DNA of 64,000 bases from Vitellaria paradoxa (Eukaryota; Streptophyta; Magnoliopsida; Ericales; Sapotaceae). Made by a program: the position numbers and the translations under genes. Under the pieces are notes generated by a model, which did not search any database, was not told the origin of the DNA, and saw nothing but the letters and a program-made list of their open reading frames with translations. Shown piece by piece: positions 63,339-64,000 of this stretch (within the stretch, counting starts at the first letter, position 1; each line of letters begins with the position of its first letter). The stretch spans positions 35,649,433-35,713,432 of the forward strand of contig CM034244.1 in NCBI GenBank assembly GCA_019916065.1, given 5' to 3'.

Positions 63339-64000
63339 AACGTCAACTGTGTTAGTTTTTAATGAAGGAAAAAAATTATATAAAGCATCCGCAGGACTGC
63401 AGGAGGGGACGCACAAAATTGATCATTTTTTCTCCGCCTACTAAATATTTTGAAACTCACAAAAGTTTGTGGTTGAGTTTGGTTACAAAATTTAATTTTT
63501 AATCTTATTTTTTTTCCTTTTGATAGCTTTTTCTCATTTTATTTGAATTTTTTATCAAAATTTAATTTTCTTTTTAAAAATTATAACTTTTAAATATGTT
63601 AATAATATTCGTAAAAAAAAAAGTCAAAAAATTAGTAAAATCTATTCGTTTGAGTAAAAATAAAAATACAAAAATATTGATATTTTTATTTTTTTAATTT
63701 TTACCCAAACAAGGATGAATTTCTCGGGAATTAATTTTTGTAAACCAAAGAATTGACTTGATCAAGAATTAATGTATTTAAACGTTAAGTAAAATTGGAA
63801 TTTGACCCGTATGTCATAAATAGGTTAAAATATAATACATAAACTAAATAAATATTAAGATAATGAAAAATTATATAATTTCCTCAAATAGAAGAAATTT
63901 AGAAATGAATGATTTATGTATATTATAAATAAAGTAATATTTTCAAATGATAGTTAGGTTCGCAGGTGCTAATTTAATTAATTGGGATGCATAAGCTGAA
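62341..64000. other. AT-rich intergenic end of window
   Basis: No gene was seen. A long GA microsatellite lies at 63271-63331, and TATTAT-type low complexity is common. Confidence 0.5.
63271..63331. repeat. (GA)n microsatellite
   Basis: About 30 uninterrupted GA units. Confidence 0.97.

Noticed and set aside
1..64000. CRISPR arrays, tRNA or rRNA genes, bacterial operons
   Set aside because: None seen: no regularly spaced repeats with unique spacers, no cloverleaf or rRNA motif noticed by eye, and the genes have spliceosomal introns.

Overview
This window is nuclear DNA from a flowering plant, most likely a woody eudicot. The evidence is the strong A+T bias, multi-exon genes with GT-AG introns, plant-specific gene families and many plant-type transposable elements. 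No organelle, bacterial or CRISPR signal was seen.

Two intact genes were reconstructed exon by exon, with every junction in phase. The first, on the minus strand at 11580-27132, is a plant CK1-related MUT9-like kinase (MLK3/PPK type) with 16 coding exons and 714 residues. The second, on the plus strand at 38105-52218, is a chromomethylase of the CMT3 type (BAH, chromodomain and split C5-methyltransferase domain) with 21 coding exons and 866 residues. They diverge from about 11 kb of AT-rich intergenic DNA. Both families act on chromatin: one phosphorylates histone H3 and light or ABA signalling proteins, the other maintains CHG methylation at H3K9me2 chromatin. No functional link follows from their proximity alone.

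Region by region. 1-2237 (minus): a broken LRR receptor-like protein gene, cut by the window edge. 2359-3686: a Mutator-like TIR element with a 9-bp target-site duplication (TSD). 4741-4893: a second receptor-like gene relic. 5142-6760: a solo LTR with a 5-bp TSD. 7528-8940: a 5'-truncated RTE-clade LINE with a TSD. 8958-11579: no gene seen. 11580-27132: the kinase, whose introns hold a decayed Ty1/copia element, a complete non-autonomous LTR element carrying gag plus unfamiliar ORFs, and a recent tandem duplication of about 667 bp. 27133-38104: intergenic DNA with several MITE-like foldbacks, ending in a CMT3 upstream region with an E2F-type site. 38105-52218: the chromomethylase, whose introns hold an 84-bp RTE tail, two nested long-TIR elements with perfect 9-bp TSDs, and satellite-like repeats. 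52219-64000: no gene; LTR-like repeats, tandem duplications and a dispersed AT-rich repeat family.

The main interest lies in how much transposon structure can be resolved to the base inside conserved genes. In particular, the CMT3-type gene carries in its own introns the class of DNA its product normally marks. I saw no unambiguous new multi-gene system. The least explained coding content is in the non-autonomous LTR element at 19400-22444.
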